A stretch of 64,000 nt of DNA from an uncultured Clostridia bacterium (lineage in GTDB: Bacteria; Bacillota; Clostridia; TANB77; CAG-465): positions 1 through 64,000 of the forward strand of contig CAKPEI010000001.1 in NCBI GenBank assembly GCA_934149365.1, written 5' to 3'. The position numbers and the translations under genes were made by a program. This document shows, piece after piece, positions 17,306 to 26,956 of the stretch (position 1 is the stretch's first letter; each line of letters starts with the position of its first letter). Below the pieces are notes generated by a model. The model worked only from the letters and a program-made list of their open reading frames with translations, made no database searches and was not told the DNA's origin.

Positions 17306-19225
17306 ATGAAGGTAAAATTAAAAAAAGGAATATCACTAATAGTACTGGTGATAACAATAATAGTGATGATAGTATTAGCAGGAGCAGTGATACTAGCATT
17401 AAGTAATAGCGGAATAATAGAAAAGGCAACAAGTTCAGCATTTAAGACGGATGTAAAAACAATAAAAGAAGAATATGAATATAAAATGGCAGAGCTAAAG
17501 TTAAATAATGAAACATTTGACCAAACAACATTAAATGCGTCAGATACAATGCTAAGTTATAATACAAAAACAGAAGAAGGTGGAAACCTATACAGTATAG
17601 TGCCGACAGCAGAAAAGTATAAAGATGAGTTTGAAGTAAGAGATGGAGTACTAAGATATAAGGGAGAAAATTACAAAAAACTAAATTGGGCAGAAGAAGT
17701 AGGAATAACAACAAACAGGTATGAAATAGTGGATGGAGTATTGTTATCATCAAACGCAAACTTACTACTAGTAGGAACAGACGGTAAGATAAGAATACCA
17801 AGTAATGTAGTAAAAATAGGAGAAGGAGCATTTAGTAATGTAGATGGATTAAAAGAAGTAACAATACCTGGTAATGTAAAAGAAATAGGGCAAAATGCAT
17901 TTTCAAGTAACAAAACATTAGAAAAAGTTGTAATGGAAGAGGGTGTCACAACAATAGGATTAGGAGCTTTTTATAACTGTACTTTGTTGAAATCTGTAAG
18001 TATGACAGATAGTGTGGTTACATTAAATGAACAATCATTTAATGGGTGTATCTCATTAAGTGATATAAAATTATCAAATAATATAACTGAAATACCGTAT
18101 AATTTTTCTGGATGTTCTAGTTTAAATCAATTTAAATTACCGACTAGTGTTAAAAAAATATCAAATATATTATGGAATACTGCTGTAAAAGAAATTTATT
18201 TACCTAGTAGTTTGGAAACAATAGGCGGAGGATGTTTTAGAGGGACTAGCCTTAGTAAGATAACAGTTGATAAAGATAATATTAATTTTGTGGTTGAGGA
18301 TGGAATATTGTACGGTTCTGGTAAAACATCTATTATATATTTGACAGCAGATAAGAAAAAAGAAGAAAGTATTACAATTGCAGAAGGCGTAACAAAATTA
18401 GATGGAATAATTTTTGCAGAAAGTAGTATACAAAATATATCTTTACCGTCGACCTTGACAACAATAGAAAACTACTTTTCATCTGATAATATAAAAAGTA
18501 TAACAGTAGCAGAAGGCAATAAGTATTTTGCTAGCAAGGATGGATCTTTGTATAACAAAGATATGACAAAAACAGTAGCAATAATATCAGACGAACAAAA
18601 AATTACTATACCAGAGGGAGTTACCTCAATAGGTAGTTATTCACTATATTTATGTAAAAATGCTACTGAAGTAGTATTTCCTGAAAGTCTTAAGAGTATG
18701 GGGGCTTATTCAATAACACATGGTAATAAGTTAACTGCAGTAGAGAAAGTGTCTATTGGAGCTAGCGTTAATGATATAGCACATTTAGCTTTATATAATG
18801 GGTATAAGCTAAAAGAAGTTAATATAAATTCTGCAAATAGAACATATAGTGCAGATGGCAATTTTTTATACAAATTAAATAGTAGTGGTGTTAAACAGGA
18901 AATAGTAGAGGCGATTGTTAATGAATCAAATGTAACAATACCGGAGGGAATTAAAAAAATAGGAAAATATGCTTTTTATAACAATAAAATTGTAAACATA
19001 ACATTACCTAGCACGTTAACTGAAATTAGTGATAGTGCATTTTCATCATGCTATTATTTAAATAATGTGCAAATACCAAGCGGTGTAGATACTATTGGTA
19101 GTAATGTTTTTTCAGCTTGTAGATCTCTTAAGAGTGTAAAGATAAATAGGAAAAAAGGAAGTATAAGTGGATCTCCATGGGGAATACCAATAGGGGAAAG
19201 AGCAATAACATGGGCTGAAAATTAA
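17306..19225 (+). CDS. Pilin-like N-terminus fused to BspA-type leucine-rich repeats (paralogue 2)
   Basis: This 639-residue tandem paralogue of the 15140 gene has the same prepilin-like helix and N-terminal domain (mostly synonymous or no change up to about residue 210), then LRR_5 repeats unlike those of its neighbour, then a shared C-terminus (KKGSISGSPWG...GERAITW). The abrupt switch from near-identity to divergence falls at about 15780/17940. It has its own SD (atggagg). Preceded by leader B, which is in the open phase in this sequence. Confidence 0.85.
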   Translation: MKVKLKKGISLIVLVITIIVMIVLAGAVILALSNSGIIEKATSSAFKTDVKTIKEEYEYKMAELKLNNETFDQTTLNASDTMLSYNTKTEEGGNLYSIVPTAEKYKDEFEVRDGVLRYKGENYKKLNWAEEVGITTNRYEIVDGVLLSSNANLLLVGTDGKIRIPSNVVKIGEGAFSNVDGLKEVTIPGNVKEIGQNAFSSNKTLEKVVMEEGVTTIGLGAFYNCTLLKSVSMTDSVVTLNEQSFNGCISLSDIKLSNNITEIPYNFSGCSSLNQFKLPTSVKKISNILWNTAVKEIYLPSSLETIGGGCFRGTSLSKITVDKDNINFVVEDGILYGSGKTSIIYLTADKKKEESITIAEGVTKLDGIIFAESSIQNISLPSTLTTIENYFSSDNIKSITVAEGNKYFASKDGSLYNKDMTKTVAIISDEQKITIPEGVTSIGSYSLYLCKNATEVVFPESLKSMGAYSITHGNKLTAVEKVSIGASVNDIAHLALYNGYKLKEVNINSANRTYSADGNFLYKLNSSGVKQEIVEAIVNESNVTIPEGIKKIGKYAFYNNKIVNITLPSTLTEISDSAFSSCYYLNNVQIPSGVDTIGSNVFSACRSLKSVKINRKKGSISGSPWGIPIGERAITWAEN

Positions 19226-19243
19226 GAAAATCACCTTGAATAG

Positions 19244-19271
19244 TTGACATTTCTTAAATATGTGGTATACT
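19244..19271 (+). promoter_or_regulatory. Promoter of rplJL
   Basis: TTGACA (19244-19249), 16-bp spacer, TATACT (19266-19271), just upstream of the L10 leader. Confidence 0.75.
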
Positions 19272-19278
19272 ATTATAG

Positions 19279-19420
19279 TAATTATTTATTACCATAGACA
19301 GTAGGTTACTTAAAATATTAAGTTAGAAATCCTACCGAGGTGAAAGTTAATATTGATAATAGTTCTTATGAATTGATATAGATATATACTATCACCTTGT
19401 GGTGATAGTATTTTTTATCT
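19279..19420 (+). ncRNA. L10 (rplJ) leader with attenuator
   Basis: The conserved L10-leader blocks appear: catagacagtaggtt, then aaatcctaccgaggtg, forming the L10(L12)4-binding kink-turn hairpin. A terminator follows at 19387-19416 (10-bp stem TACTATCACC/GGTGATAGTA plus TTTTTT). In known members excess L10-L12 complex favours termination. Confidence 0.85.
19387..19416 (+). terminator. Attenuator hairpin of the L10 leader
   Basis: A perfect 10-bp stem with loop TTGT, followed by six T, 25 nt before rplJ. Confidence 0.9.
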
Positions 19421-19441
19421 TAGAGGAGGTGCAAAAGCGAA

Positions 19442-19951
19442 ATGCCAAGTGCAAAAGTTTTAGAAAAGAAACAAGCTCAAGTAAAAGAGATTGCTGAAAA
19501 GCTTTCAAAATCTAAGATGACTGTATTTACAGATTACAGAGGTATCACTGTTGAAGATGATATGAATCTTAGAAAAAAATTAAGAGAAGCTGGTTGTGAA
19601 TGTGCAGTAATCAAGAACACTATTTTAAAACTTGCTGCAAAAGAAGCAGGAATTGAAATAAATGAAGACACATTTGAGGGGCCAACATCAGTTATATTTA
19701 GTTATGATGACGTTGTAGCACCAGCTAAAGTTGCATATGAATATGCAAAAGACCATGAATTCTACAAATTTAAAGGTGGAGTTATGGAACAAAAAGAAGT
19801 GAGCAAGGAAGAAATGATGAAACTTGCAAAACTACCTTCAAAGGAAACACTTCTTACTATGCTTGCATCTGCATTGCTTGGAAATATACGTAACCTAGCA
19901 GTTGTAGTAAATGAAGTAGCAAAGCAAAAAGAGGAAACAGCTAGTGCCTAA
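19442..19951 (+). CDS. rplJ: 50S ribosomal protein L10
   Basis: L10 anchors L7/L12 dimers on the ribosomal stalk. The 169-residue protein has KMTVFTDYRGITVEDDMNLRKKLRE and the C-terminal helix binding L12. The SD is aggaggtg. It starts a short rplJ-rplL operon separated from rplKA by surface genes. Confidence 0.96.
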   Translation: MPSAKVLEKKQAQVKEIAEKLSKSKMTVFTDYRGITVEDDMNLRKKLREAGCECAVIKNTILKLAAKEAGIEINEDTFEGPTSVIFSYDDVVAPAKVAYEYAKDHEFYKFKGGVMEQKEVSKEEMMKLAKLPSKETLLTMLASALLGNIRNLAVVVNEVAKQKEETASA

Positions 19952-19991
19952 AAGACTGGCTATTTAGTAAAAGTAAATGGAGGAATTTAAA

Positions 19992-20360
19992 ATGGAAAAG
20001 ATTGAAAAAATATTAGCTGATATCGAAACTTTAACAGTTATCGAATTATCTGATTTAGTAAAAGCTATCGAAGAAAAATTTGGAGTATCTGCACAAGCAG
20101 CAGTAGTTGCAGTAGCAGGTGGAGCAGCAGCAGGAGCAGCTGAAGAAAAAACTGAATTCAACGTTGTATTAAAAGATGCAGGAGCAACTAAAATACAAGT
20201 TATAAAAGCAGTTAGAGAAGCAACTGGTTTAGGATTAAAAGAAGCTAAAGATTTAGTTGATACAGCTCCTAAGACAGTTAAAGAAAATATGCCTAAAGAA
20301 GAAGCTGAAAAACTAGTAGAAGCTTTAAAAGCAGCTGGTGCAACAGCAGAAATGCAATAA
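19992..20360 (+). CDS. rplL: 50S ribosomal protein L7/L12
   Basis: The stalk protein that recruits translation factors. It is 122 aa from the ATG at 19992, behind aatggaggaat; the in-frame ATG at 19977 overlaps that SD. N-terminal dimerisation helix, Ala-rich hinge, and C-terminal GLKEAKDLVDTAPKTVKE are all present. The usual rpoB does not follow in this window. Confidence 0.97.
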   Translation: MEKIEKILADIETLTVIELSDLVKAIEEKFGVSAQAAVVAVAGGAAAGAAEEKTEFNVVLKDAGATKIQVIKAVREATGLGLKEAKDLVDTAPKTVKENMPKEEAEKLVEALKAAGATAEMQ

Positions 20361-20376
20361 TCTAAGATATAAAAAA

Positions 20377-20406
20377 TTACCCACTGTATAGTGGGTATTT
20401 TTTTTG
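20377..20406 (+). terminator. Terminator after rplL
   Basis: Stem TACCCAC/GTGGGTA followed by eight T. Confidence 0.9.
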
Positions 20407-20413
20407 TATATTA

Positions 20414-21367
20414 TTAGATGTTTTTATGTGTTAGTTCTTCCATAGTAAGTAAGTATTCCCATTTTTTATCTACTTCCTTTTGGAATTCTTGTATCATCCA
20501 TTCATTTCCAGGTTTAAACATATGTGCAAATCTTTTTTGTGGTTTTAAAAATTCTTCTACTGGAAGTTTTTTTGCAGGTTTGTAATTAATTGTATAAACA
20601 CCATCTTTAATTTCATATAAAGGCCAAAAGCATGTATCTACAGCTAACTTAGAAATTTCCATAAGCATATCTGTAGGATATCCCCAACCACGTGGACAAG
20701 GGGATAGAACTGCCATAAAACAAGGACCTTCGGTATAAATTGCTTTTTCTGCTTTCTCATGTATATCTTTAAAATTACCTATTAATGCTGTTTGGGCAAC
20801 ATATGCTGTGTTATTCTTTGCCATTATTTCAGTTAAATCTTTTCTTGGTTGGACTTTACCAGGCAATACTTTACCTGCAGGTGCAGTTGTTGTATCTGCA
20901 AAGTGTGGAGTAGCAGAGGAACGTTGTGTTCCGGTATTCATATATGCACCATTGTCATAGCATACATATACCATGTCATGACCTCTTTCCGTAGCACCAG
21001 AAAGAGCTTGAAGTCCAATATCATAGGTTCCACCGTCACCACCAAAGGCAACAAACTTAACATTTTTATTTTTTAATTTTCCTTTTTTCTTTAATACGTT
21101 GTATGCTGTTTCAGCTCCAGAACAAGTAGAGGCAGCATTTTCAAAAGCACTATGAATAAAGGAACTGTTTTTCCATGTAGTATATGGGTATATGCAAGAA
21201 GAAACTTCTAAACAGCCAGTAGCTGAAGTTACTACAACATCGTCTTCATCTTTTAAAGCTGACAATACACCTCTTACCACAACTGGAGCACCACATCCAG
21301 CACACATTCTGTGACCAGAAGTAAATCTTGTTTTCTTTTTTACAACTTCTTTTAAATTATATGCCAT
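20414..21367 (-). CDS. porB: Pyruvate:ferredoxin oxidoreductase, beta subunit
   Basis: The thiamine-diphosphate-binding subunit of the enzyme that turns pyruvate and CoA into acetyl-CoA, CO2 and reduced ferredoxin. Of 317 aa, it shows MCAGCGAPV near the N-terminus, FGGDGGTYDIG (TPP/Mg binding) and further cluster-ligand Cys. It is last of four same-strand genes porG-porD-porA-porB. A 2-ketoisovalerate enzyme is an alternative that sequence inspection alone cannot fully exclude. Confidence 0.92.
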   Translation of the reverse strand: MAYNLKEVVKKKTRFTSGHRMCAGCGAPVVVRGVLSALKDEDDVVVTSATGCLEVSSCIYPYTTWKNSSFIHSAFENAASTCSGAETAYNVLKKKGKLKNKNVKFVAFGGDGGTYDIGLQALSGATERGHDMVYVCYDNGAYMNTGTQRSSATPHFADTTTAPAGKVLPGKVQPRKDLTEIMAKNNTAYVAQTALIGNFKDIHEKAEKAIYTEGPCFMAVLSPCPRGWGYPTDMLMEISKLAVDTCFWPLYEIKDGVYTINYKPAKKLPVEEFLKPQKRFAHMFKPGNEWMIQEFQKEVDKKWEYLLTMEELTHKNI

Positions 21368-21379
21368 TTAATTTACCTC

Positions 21380-22552
21380 CTAATCTCTTACTCCAAGATA
21401 GTAAGTCGTTTTTTCTGCTTTACCATCTTTTGCAATTCTAGATAAGTTTTCAAAAACACTTTCAATATCACTAGTTTTTACATCCCTACCACCTAGACCA
21501 TAAATGTAATTTACAGCTGGAACGTGAATATTTTTTGAGTAAAGAGCACTAGTAACTTCTGAAAATAGAGGACCAGAAAAGCCGTTACAACTATCTGCTT
21601 TGTCCATTATAGCTAAAGCTTTAACATTTTTAATACTTTCTGCTAATTCATCTACAGGCAAAGGTCTAAAAGCTCGAGGTTTTACAAGACCTGCTTTAAT
21701 TCCATTAGCTCTTAGATTATCTACAACATCCTTTGCAGTTCCAGCGGTGGAGTTAAGTACGACAACAGCAACATCAGTATCATCCATTTTATATTTTTCT
21801 ATTAAATCATACTTTCTTCCAGAGATTTTTTCGAATTCTTTTGACACTTTGTTAATAATTTCTTTGCTATCTTTTATAGCATCAGCAAGTTGCTTTCTAT
21901 GTTCAAAGAAATAGTTTTGTAAGTCTAGTGGTCCCATTGATATATATTCTTCAGGATTTAACAAATAATGTTCCGGTTTATATTCACCAACAAATTCTTT
22001 TACCACATCATCTTCTAAAAGTTCTATATTTTCTACGGAGTGAGATGTTATAAATCCATCGTAGCAAACCATCACAGGCAGCATAGCAGTTTCGGCTATT
22101 TTTACAGCCATAATTAAATTATCATATGCTTCTTGGTTTGATTCACAGTATAATTGAATAAAACCACAATCTCTTGCACCCATTGAATCAGAATGGTCAT
22201 TATGTATATTTATTGGAGTTGATACAGCTCTATTTACGCAAGTTAAAACAATAGGAAGTCTCATACCACTTGCTATGTATAACATTTCATACATAAGTGA
22301 TAAACCTTGTGAGGAAGTTGCACTCATGACTCTAGCTCCAGCTGCTGATGCACCAATACATGCAGACATAGCACTGTGCTCACTTTCTACTGGTATAAAT
22401 TCTGTGTCTACAGAACCATTTGCAATAAAATTAGAAAAATATTGCGGTATTTCAGTAGATGGTGTTATAGGGTAGGCAGGAACAACGTCAGGGTTTATTT
22501 GTTTCATAGCAAATGCTACAGCTTCATTTCCACTTAATCTTTCTCTAATCAT
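21380..22552 (-). CDS. porA: Pyruvate:ferredoxin oxidoreductase, alpha subunit
   Basis: 390 aa with the typical opening LSGNEAVAFAMKQINPDVVPAYPITPSTEIP and VESEHSAMSACIGASAAGARV, which build the substrate and TPP pocket together with the beta subunit. It lies 12 nt upstream of porB in the transcript and 13 nt downstream of porD. Confidence 0.93.
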   Translation of the reverse strand: MIRERLSGNEAVAFAMKQINPDVVPAYPITPSTEIPQYFSNFIANGSVDTEFIPVESEHSAMSACIGASAAGARVMSATSSQGLSLMYEMLYIASGMRLPIVLTCVNRAVSTPINIHNDHSDSMGARDCGFIQLYCESNQEAYDNLIMAVKIAETAMLPVMVCYDGFITSHSVENIELLEDDVVKEFVGEYKPEHYLLNPEEYISMGPLDLQNYFFEHRKQLADAIKDSKEIINKVSKEFEKISGRKYDLIEKYKMDDTDVAVVVLNSTAGTAKDVVDNLRANGIKAGLVKPRAFRPLPVDELAESIKNVKALAIMDKADSCNGFSGPLFSEVTSALYSKNIHVPAVNYIYGLGGRDVKTSDIESVFENLSRIAKDGKAEKTTYYLGVRD

Positions 22553-22565
22553 AATAATCTCCTTT

Positions 22566-22850
22566 TTATTCTTCTTTCATTTCTATAGCTTTAAAAGGGC
22601 ATACCTTTGCACATACGCCACAACCTTTACATTTATCATAGTCAAAGCCCAACATTTTATCGTTTTCATCATGTAATATTGCATTGTCAGGGCAGGGCAT
22701 AACGCAAAGCATACAGTGTTTACATTTTTCATCTAAATGTATAGGCTTTTTATTTCGCCATTTTCCAGTATTAAATAGTTCAGAATTACCATCTTGTAAT
22801 ATATTGCCACCAATTGGTAAATCTTTAGCACTCATTTTGTCGTTTATCAT
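22566..22850 (-). CDS. porD: Pyruvate:ferredoxin oxidoreductase, delta subunit (2[4Fe-4S] ferredoxin-like)
   Basis: 94 aa with two CxxCxxCxxxCP cluster motifs (CKHCMLCVMPCP and CKGCGVCAKVCP). It passes electrons from the TPP site to external ferredoxin. It is adjacent to porG with 1 nt between them, implying translational coupling. Confidence 0.93.
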   Translation of the reverse strand: MINDKMSAKDLPIGGNILQDGNSELFNTGKWRNKKPIHLDEKCKHCMLCVMPCPDNAILHDENDKMLGFDYDKCKGCGVCAKVCPFKAIEMKEE

Positions 22851-22851
22851 T

Positions 22852-23424
22852 TTAGTTACCTCCTTTAACTTCTTGCCATGCTCTTCTTACAGCTTCCATA
22901 TTTGGCTCTATTACATCAGGTTTTTTTGCAAATTTATGTTTAAAGGAAGCTAACATGTTTTTCTCTAAATCTTCTTTACTCATTATGTTTGTTATTTTTA
23001 TAACGGCAGAAAGTAGAGAAGTGTTAGGAAAATTTGCACCTAAACAGTCTAAGCTTATTTTCGAGGCATCTATAGTGTAAATATTACCAGAGTAATTTGG
23101 TAAATTTTTTTTAATTTCACTTTCTCCTAAATTTGTATTTATTATTAAGGCTCCATTTTCTTTTAGTCCGTTTGTGACATCTACAGTAGAAAGTAGGGTG
23201 TCATCAACTACGACAACATAATCTGGCTCATAAATATTAGAGTGATTTCTAATTGGTTTATCACTTATTCTGTTGTAAGCAGTTATTGGAGCGCCCATTC
23301 TTTCTGGTCCATATTCAGGAAAGCCTTGAATGTATTTTCCTGTATTAAAAGCAATATCAGCAAGTAGTAAAGATGCAGTTTTAGCACCTTGGCCACCTCT
23401 TCCATGCCATCTTATCTCTATCAT
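22852..23424 (-). CDS. porG: Pyruvate:ferredoxin oxidoreductase, gamma subunit
   Basis: 190 aa with the family opening IRWHGRGGQGAKTASLLLADIA and GFPEYGPERMGAP. This subunit is implicated in CoA binding. It is the first gene of the operon, with a strong aaggaggta SD. The four-subunit form is typical of archaea and some Clostridia, as opposed to the single-chain enzyme. Confidence 0.93.
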   Translation of the reverse strand: MIEIRWHGRGGQGAKTASLLLADIAFNTGKYIQGFPEYGPERMGAPITAYNRISDKPIRNHSNIYEPDYVVVVDDTLLSTVDVTNGLKENGALIINTNLGESEIKKNLPNYSGNIYTIDASKISLDCLGANFPNTSLLSAVIKITNIMSKEDLEKNMLASFKHKFAKKPDVIEPNMEAVRRAWQEVKGGN

Positions 23425-23551
23425 AATTACCTCCTTGTTAAATACTATTATGTTACTTAATAAGTATATAACTAATAGATATTTAAGTCAATAAAGAGGT
23501 ATGAAAGATGACAAAATCAGAGCATTGTTTTGACAATTTTTTTAAATAGTA

Positions 23552-23580
23552 TTCACATAATGAATAAAAACGTGTATAAT
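23552..23580 (+). promoter_or_regulatory. Plus-strand promoter at the 3' end of the short-ORF locus
   Basis: TTCACA (23552-23557), 17-bp spacer, TATAAT (23575-23580). A transcript from here would begin with the GC-rich hairpin at 23584-23606 and run toward comEC, antisense to the minus-strand short ORFs. Confidence 0.5.
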
Positions 23581-23583
23581 GAA

Positions 23584-23938
23584 AGCGGCGCTATTTAAGC
23601 GCCGCTCTTCGTACACATTTTTCTATTATAAATTTTTATAAGGTCGGATTCGTAATTCTTGAAAAATCTCATCATTTAATTACTAAGTAAATCCAGAACC
23701 AAAAGTCCGCATATTTCATTTCCCCTTTGAACAGTTAAGTAAAATTTAAATTCATACTATGTTTTTTATTTACTAAGTAAATCCACAACTAAATCGCCGC
23801 AAAACATATCCTCCTTCTTTAATATTCTAATACTAAAATGCCGCTGGAAAAAAATTAAATCTTATGATGATTTAATACAATCATAGGCTATTCCCTCCCA
23901 TAAAAATTATTTTGTGGAGTAATGTAGTTTTAAACTAC
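23584..23938 (-). ncRNA. Short-ORF/structured RNA locus opposite comEC
   Basis: Fills most of the 23425-23966 gap. A consensus minus-strand promoter reads into it. The predicted RNA starts with a palindromic hairpin (ATGTAGTTT/AAACTACAT), carries several SD-like sites followed by tiny ORFs (9, 13, 15 and 26 codons), and ends in the GC-rich stem AGCGGCGC/GCGCCGCT at 23584-23606. Two segments (near 23680-23715 and 23765-23805) share TGGATTTACTTAGTAA preceded by TGCGG; a third, weaker copy lies near 23830. I recognise no known RNA family. Confidence 0.45.
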
Positions 23939-23944
23939 ATGCTT

Positions 23945-23973
23945 AGTATAACATAAAAAGATTAGTATGTCAA
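23945..23973 (-). promoter_or_regulatory. Consensus minus-strand promoter overlapping the comEC start
   Basis: Read on the minus strand: TTGACA (23973-23968), 17-bp spacer, TATACT (23950-23945). It covers the first codons assigned to comEC and drives transcription away from it. Confidence 0.7.
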
Positions 23974-26213
23974 TAGTTAACATAAAAATATTGAAAGAAG
24001 GTGAAAAAATTAATAAAAAAGTTGTAACAATAGCTATATTAATATGTGTTTTAAATGTAATATATAAAATATATAGTTATTCATTTAAGTATAAATCAGA
24101 TGAACAAAGTAAAATGTATGAAGTAATGGTTATAGAAAAACAAAAGCAGACTGATAATAAAGTAGTGTATTTATCAAAAATAGGAAAAGATAAGTTTTTA
24201 CTTAATATATACTTTAAGAATAAGTATGGAGAAAATAATAACTTCACAGAAGAAGAAATTAAGCAAATACTTGCATATAATTATGGAGATCGTTTAAAAA
24301 TTGAAGGAAAAATTACGATTTCAGAAGCTCTTGGTAATATTGGCGAGTTTGATTATAGAAAGTATTTAAATTCAAAAGGAATATATGGGACACTCGATGC
24401 GTATAAAGTTCAATATGTGGAAAACTATGCAGATAAATTAGGTAAAATTGTATATTTAGTGCGTGATAAAATATCAAATATATATACAAAAAACTTAGGT
24501 GAAAAACAAGCTGGTTTGCTTAAAGGAATGATATATGGTGATACTAGAAATTTAGATGATGAAATTAAAGAAGAATTTCAAAATATAGGAATAAGTCACA
24601 TAACAGCAGTTTCTGGTTCTAACTTAAACACTTTATTACTTATTATGGGAATAGTTATGTATAAATTTAATAAAAAGAGAATATATGTGATAATTCAAAT
24701 AATTTGCATAGTTATGTTTTGTTTAATTTCAGGTTTAGAGCTTTCTGTTTTACGTGCTGGTATTATGACTACAATACTTATCATTGGAAAAATTAGAAAT
24801 ACAAAAATAAATATATTTAAACTACTTTTAGTAACTTTTGCAATAATGATTTATATAAATCCATTTAGAATATTTAATGTTGGAATGATTATGTCCTTTT
24901 TATCTATAATTGGATTATCTTTGTTTAGTAAAAAGATATATAATTTTTTAGAAAGTAAAATTAAATGGAAAGTTAAAAACAAAAAGGTAGTTGGCATTCT
25001 TTGTAAAATAGCTAATGCAATTTCTATAACATTTGCTATAAATATAACCACACTTCCTATAACTATTTATTCATTTAACAGATTTTCTCTAATTAATGTT
25101 TTGTCTAATTTGTTAGTTTCATTCTTATCTGATAGCATTTGTATATTAGGAATAATATCAGTTATATTAGTAAAAATTCCTTATCTATCAACAGGTATAT
25201 TTTATACTTTGAATTTTCTAATATCTGCATTGATATATATTGCAAAATTTCTAGATAAAATCTCGTTTTTAATAAATCTTAAATCAATTCCGTTTTATAT
25301 AATATTAATATATTATTTTTACATATTTGCTTTTTCTTTAAGCAAATATATTTTAACAAGTCATAAAAGGTTTGAAAGTGTGTATAAAAAGACAAGAAGA
25401 GGAATAGCTATATTGTTTATATTTTGCATTTTATTTTGGCATATTAATATTATTTTCTTAGATAATTATGTGTATTTTTTTAATGTAGGACAAGGTGAAA
25501 TGGCTTTAGTAAAAGAAAATAACACATATGTAATGATTGATTGTGGTTCAATAACAAATGATACTTCGTATATATTTGATAGCTTTGCCAAAAAACAAAA
25601 TATAAATAAAATAGATGTGATTATACTTTCACATTTCCATAGTGATCATACAAATGGAATAGAAAAAATATTGGAGAAATATAAAGTTTCATATTGTATA
25701 TACGCTTATCCTGCTAGTTTTGAAAATGAAGAATATATAAAAACTATGGAGGTTATTCAAAAGAATAATATTAAATGCATAGTTGTAAAAGAAAAGGACA
25801 ATATAAAAATAAATAACATAGATATAAGTGTTTTATCTCCTGGTCTTAGCTACGTTTATGGCAGAGATAATGATGAAAGTGAAAACATTAATTCTTTAGT
25901 TTTTAATTTAAATATTAGAAAAAAGAATTTTCTCTTTACAGGTGACAGCGTAGTAAGAAGTGAAACTAAAATACTTGAAAATATTAAGTACATGAGAATA
26001 TCTAAATTTGATATTTTAAAAGTTGCACATCACGGTTCTAAAACTTCCACATCTGATAATTTTATTCAAAATATACTTCCTAAAGCTGCAATTATATCGT
26101 CTAAATACAAAGTATATAAACACCCTAGTAAACAAACAATTAACATTCTAAATAGATATAATGTGATTACATATATAACAGAAAAGTGCGGTGGGATAAA
26201 ATATATTATTTAA
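23967..26213 (+). CDS. comEC: ComEC/Rec2-family DNA uptake channel
   Basis: 748 aa: an N-terminal extracellular OB-like region, the Competence domain with many membrane spans (including ISHITAVSGSNLNTLL and SGLELSVLRAGIMT), and a C-terminal metallo-beta-lactamase-type domain with LSHFHSDHTNGIE and VAHHGSKTS. The family carries transforming DNA across the membrane. The given ATG has no SD; a start nearer 23990, where aaggtg occurs, is possible. No comEA or comFA is visible beside it. Confidence 0.88.
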   Translation: MSIVNIKILKEGEKINKKVVTIAILICVLNVIYKIYSYSFKYKSDEQSKMYEVMVIEKQKQTDNKVVYLSKIGKDKFLLNIYFKNKYGENNNFTEEEIKQILAYNYGDRLKIEGKITISEALGNIGEFDYRKYLNSKGIYGTLDAYKVQYVENYADKLGKIVYLVRDKISNIYTKNLGEKQAGLLKGMIYGDTRNLDDEIKEEFQNIGISHITAVSGSNLNTLLLIMGIVMYKFNKKRIYVIIQIICIVMFCLISGLELSVLRAGIMTTILIIGKIRNTKINIFKLLLVTFAIMIYINPFRIFNVGMIMSFLSIIGLSLFSKKIYNFLESKIKWKVKNKKVVGILCKIANAISITFAINITTLPITIYSFNRFSLINVLSNLLVSFLSDSICILGIISVILVKIPYLSTGIFYTLNFLISALIYIAKFLDKISFLINLKSIPFYIILIYYFYIFAFSLSKYILTSHKRFESVYKKTRRGIAILFIFCILFWHINIIFLDNYVYFFNVGQGEMALVKENNTYVMIDCGSITNDTSYIFDSFAKKQNINKIDVIILSHFHSDHTNGIEKILEKYKVSYCIYAYPASFENEEYIKTMEVIQKNNIKCIVVKEKDNIKINNIDISVLSPGLSYVYGRDNDESENINSLVFNLNIRKKNFLFTGDSVVRSETKILENIKYMRISKFDILKVAHHGSKTSTSDNFIQNILPKAAIISSKYKVYKHPSKQTINILNRYNVITYITEKCGGIKYII

Positions 26214-26297
26214 TGTAAAAAAATGTATAAAATGAATATTTAACCAATTATTTACAAACACTATAGTTGTGAATAAAAAGGTTAGGTGAAATAAGTT

Positions 26298-26900
26298 ATG
26301 GAAGATAGAAAGAAACTATATCAAGTTTTTGTTATTGTTACTATGTTAGTATTATTAACAGGTGGCATATTTATTGGAATGGCAATATCTAAAAACGATG
26401 TCGAAAATGAAAACGAAAATGCAAATATTCAGGATAAAGTAGAAGAAGTTAGTAACAAGAATATTGAAGTGTATAATAAGGTGTACGATGATAAAGAGGA
26501 AGATGTGCAAATTGTATATGTAGACATATATAAAGATTGTAATCATAGAGAAGAAAATAAAAGTAATGAATATGGTGTGAATTTTGAAAATGTTAAAGAA
26601 AGAGAATTAAGTAAAATTGAAAAAGAAAAAAGCGGGTATAAAATGGTAAAATCTGAAGATGGAGTATTAATGTTTGAAAAAGTATATGATTGCAAATGTC
26701 AAAATCATTATATGCTAAAATTTGATGGAGAAGTAGTTGCTATATATAGATACAATGAAAATGGTGAGTATGAGAAATACCAAGATACAGATATACAAAA
26801 AGAAGGAATAAGACCGGACTTATCTTTTAGGTTATCAGAGGGAATAGAAGCAGAAACATTAGAAGAATTATATATGTTTTTAGAAGAACTTGAAAGTTAA
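26298..26900 (+). CDS. Membrane-anchored BofC-like protein
   Basis: 200 aa with one N-terminal membrane span (about residues 10-30), an acidic Asn/Glu-rich linker, and a C-terminal domain resembling the BofC C-terminal domain (YMLKFDGEVVAIYRYNENG; LSFRLSEGIEAETLEELYMFLEEL). BofC in Bacillus regulates a sporulation signalling peptidase; whether this organism sporulates cannot be told here. The assignment rests on pattern recognition only. Confidence 0.55.
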   Translation: MEDRKKLYQVFVIVTMLVLLTGGIFIGMAISKNDVENENENANIQDKVEEVSNKNIEVYNKVYDDKEEDVQIVYVDIYKDCNHREENKSNEYGVNFENVKERELSKIEKEKSGYKMVKSEDGVLMFEKVYDCKCQNHYMLKFDGEVVAIYRYNENGEYEKYQDTDIQKEGIRPDLSFRLSEGIEAETLEELYMFLEELES

Positions 26901-26956
26901 ATATTGTAATATGGCATTTCCTGTGAGATAATAGCTATAGTTAGGAAGTGTTAAAA

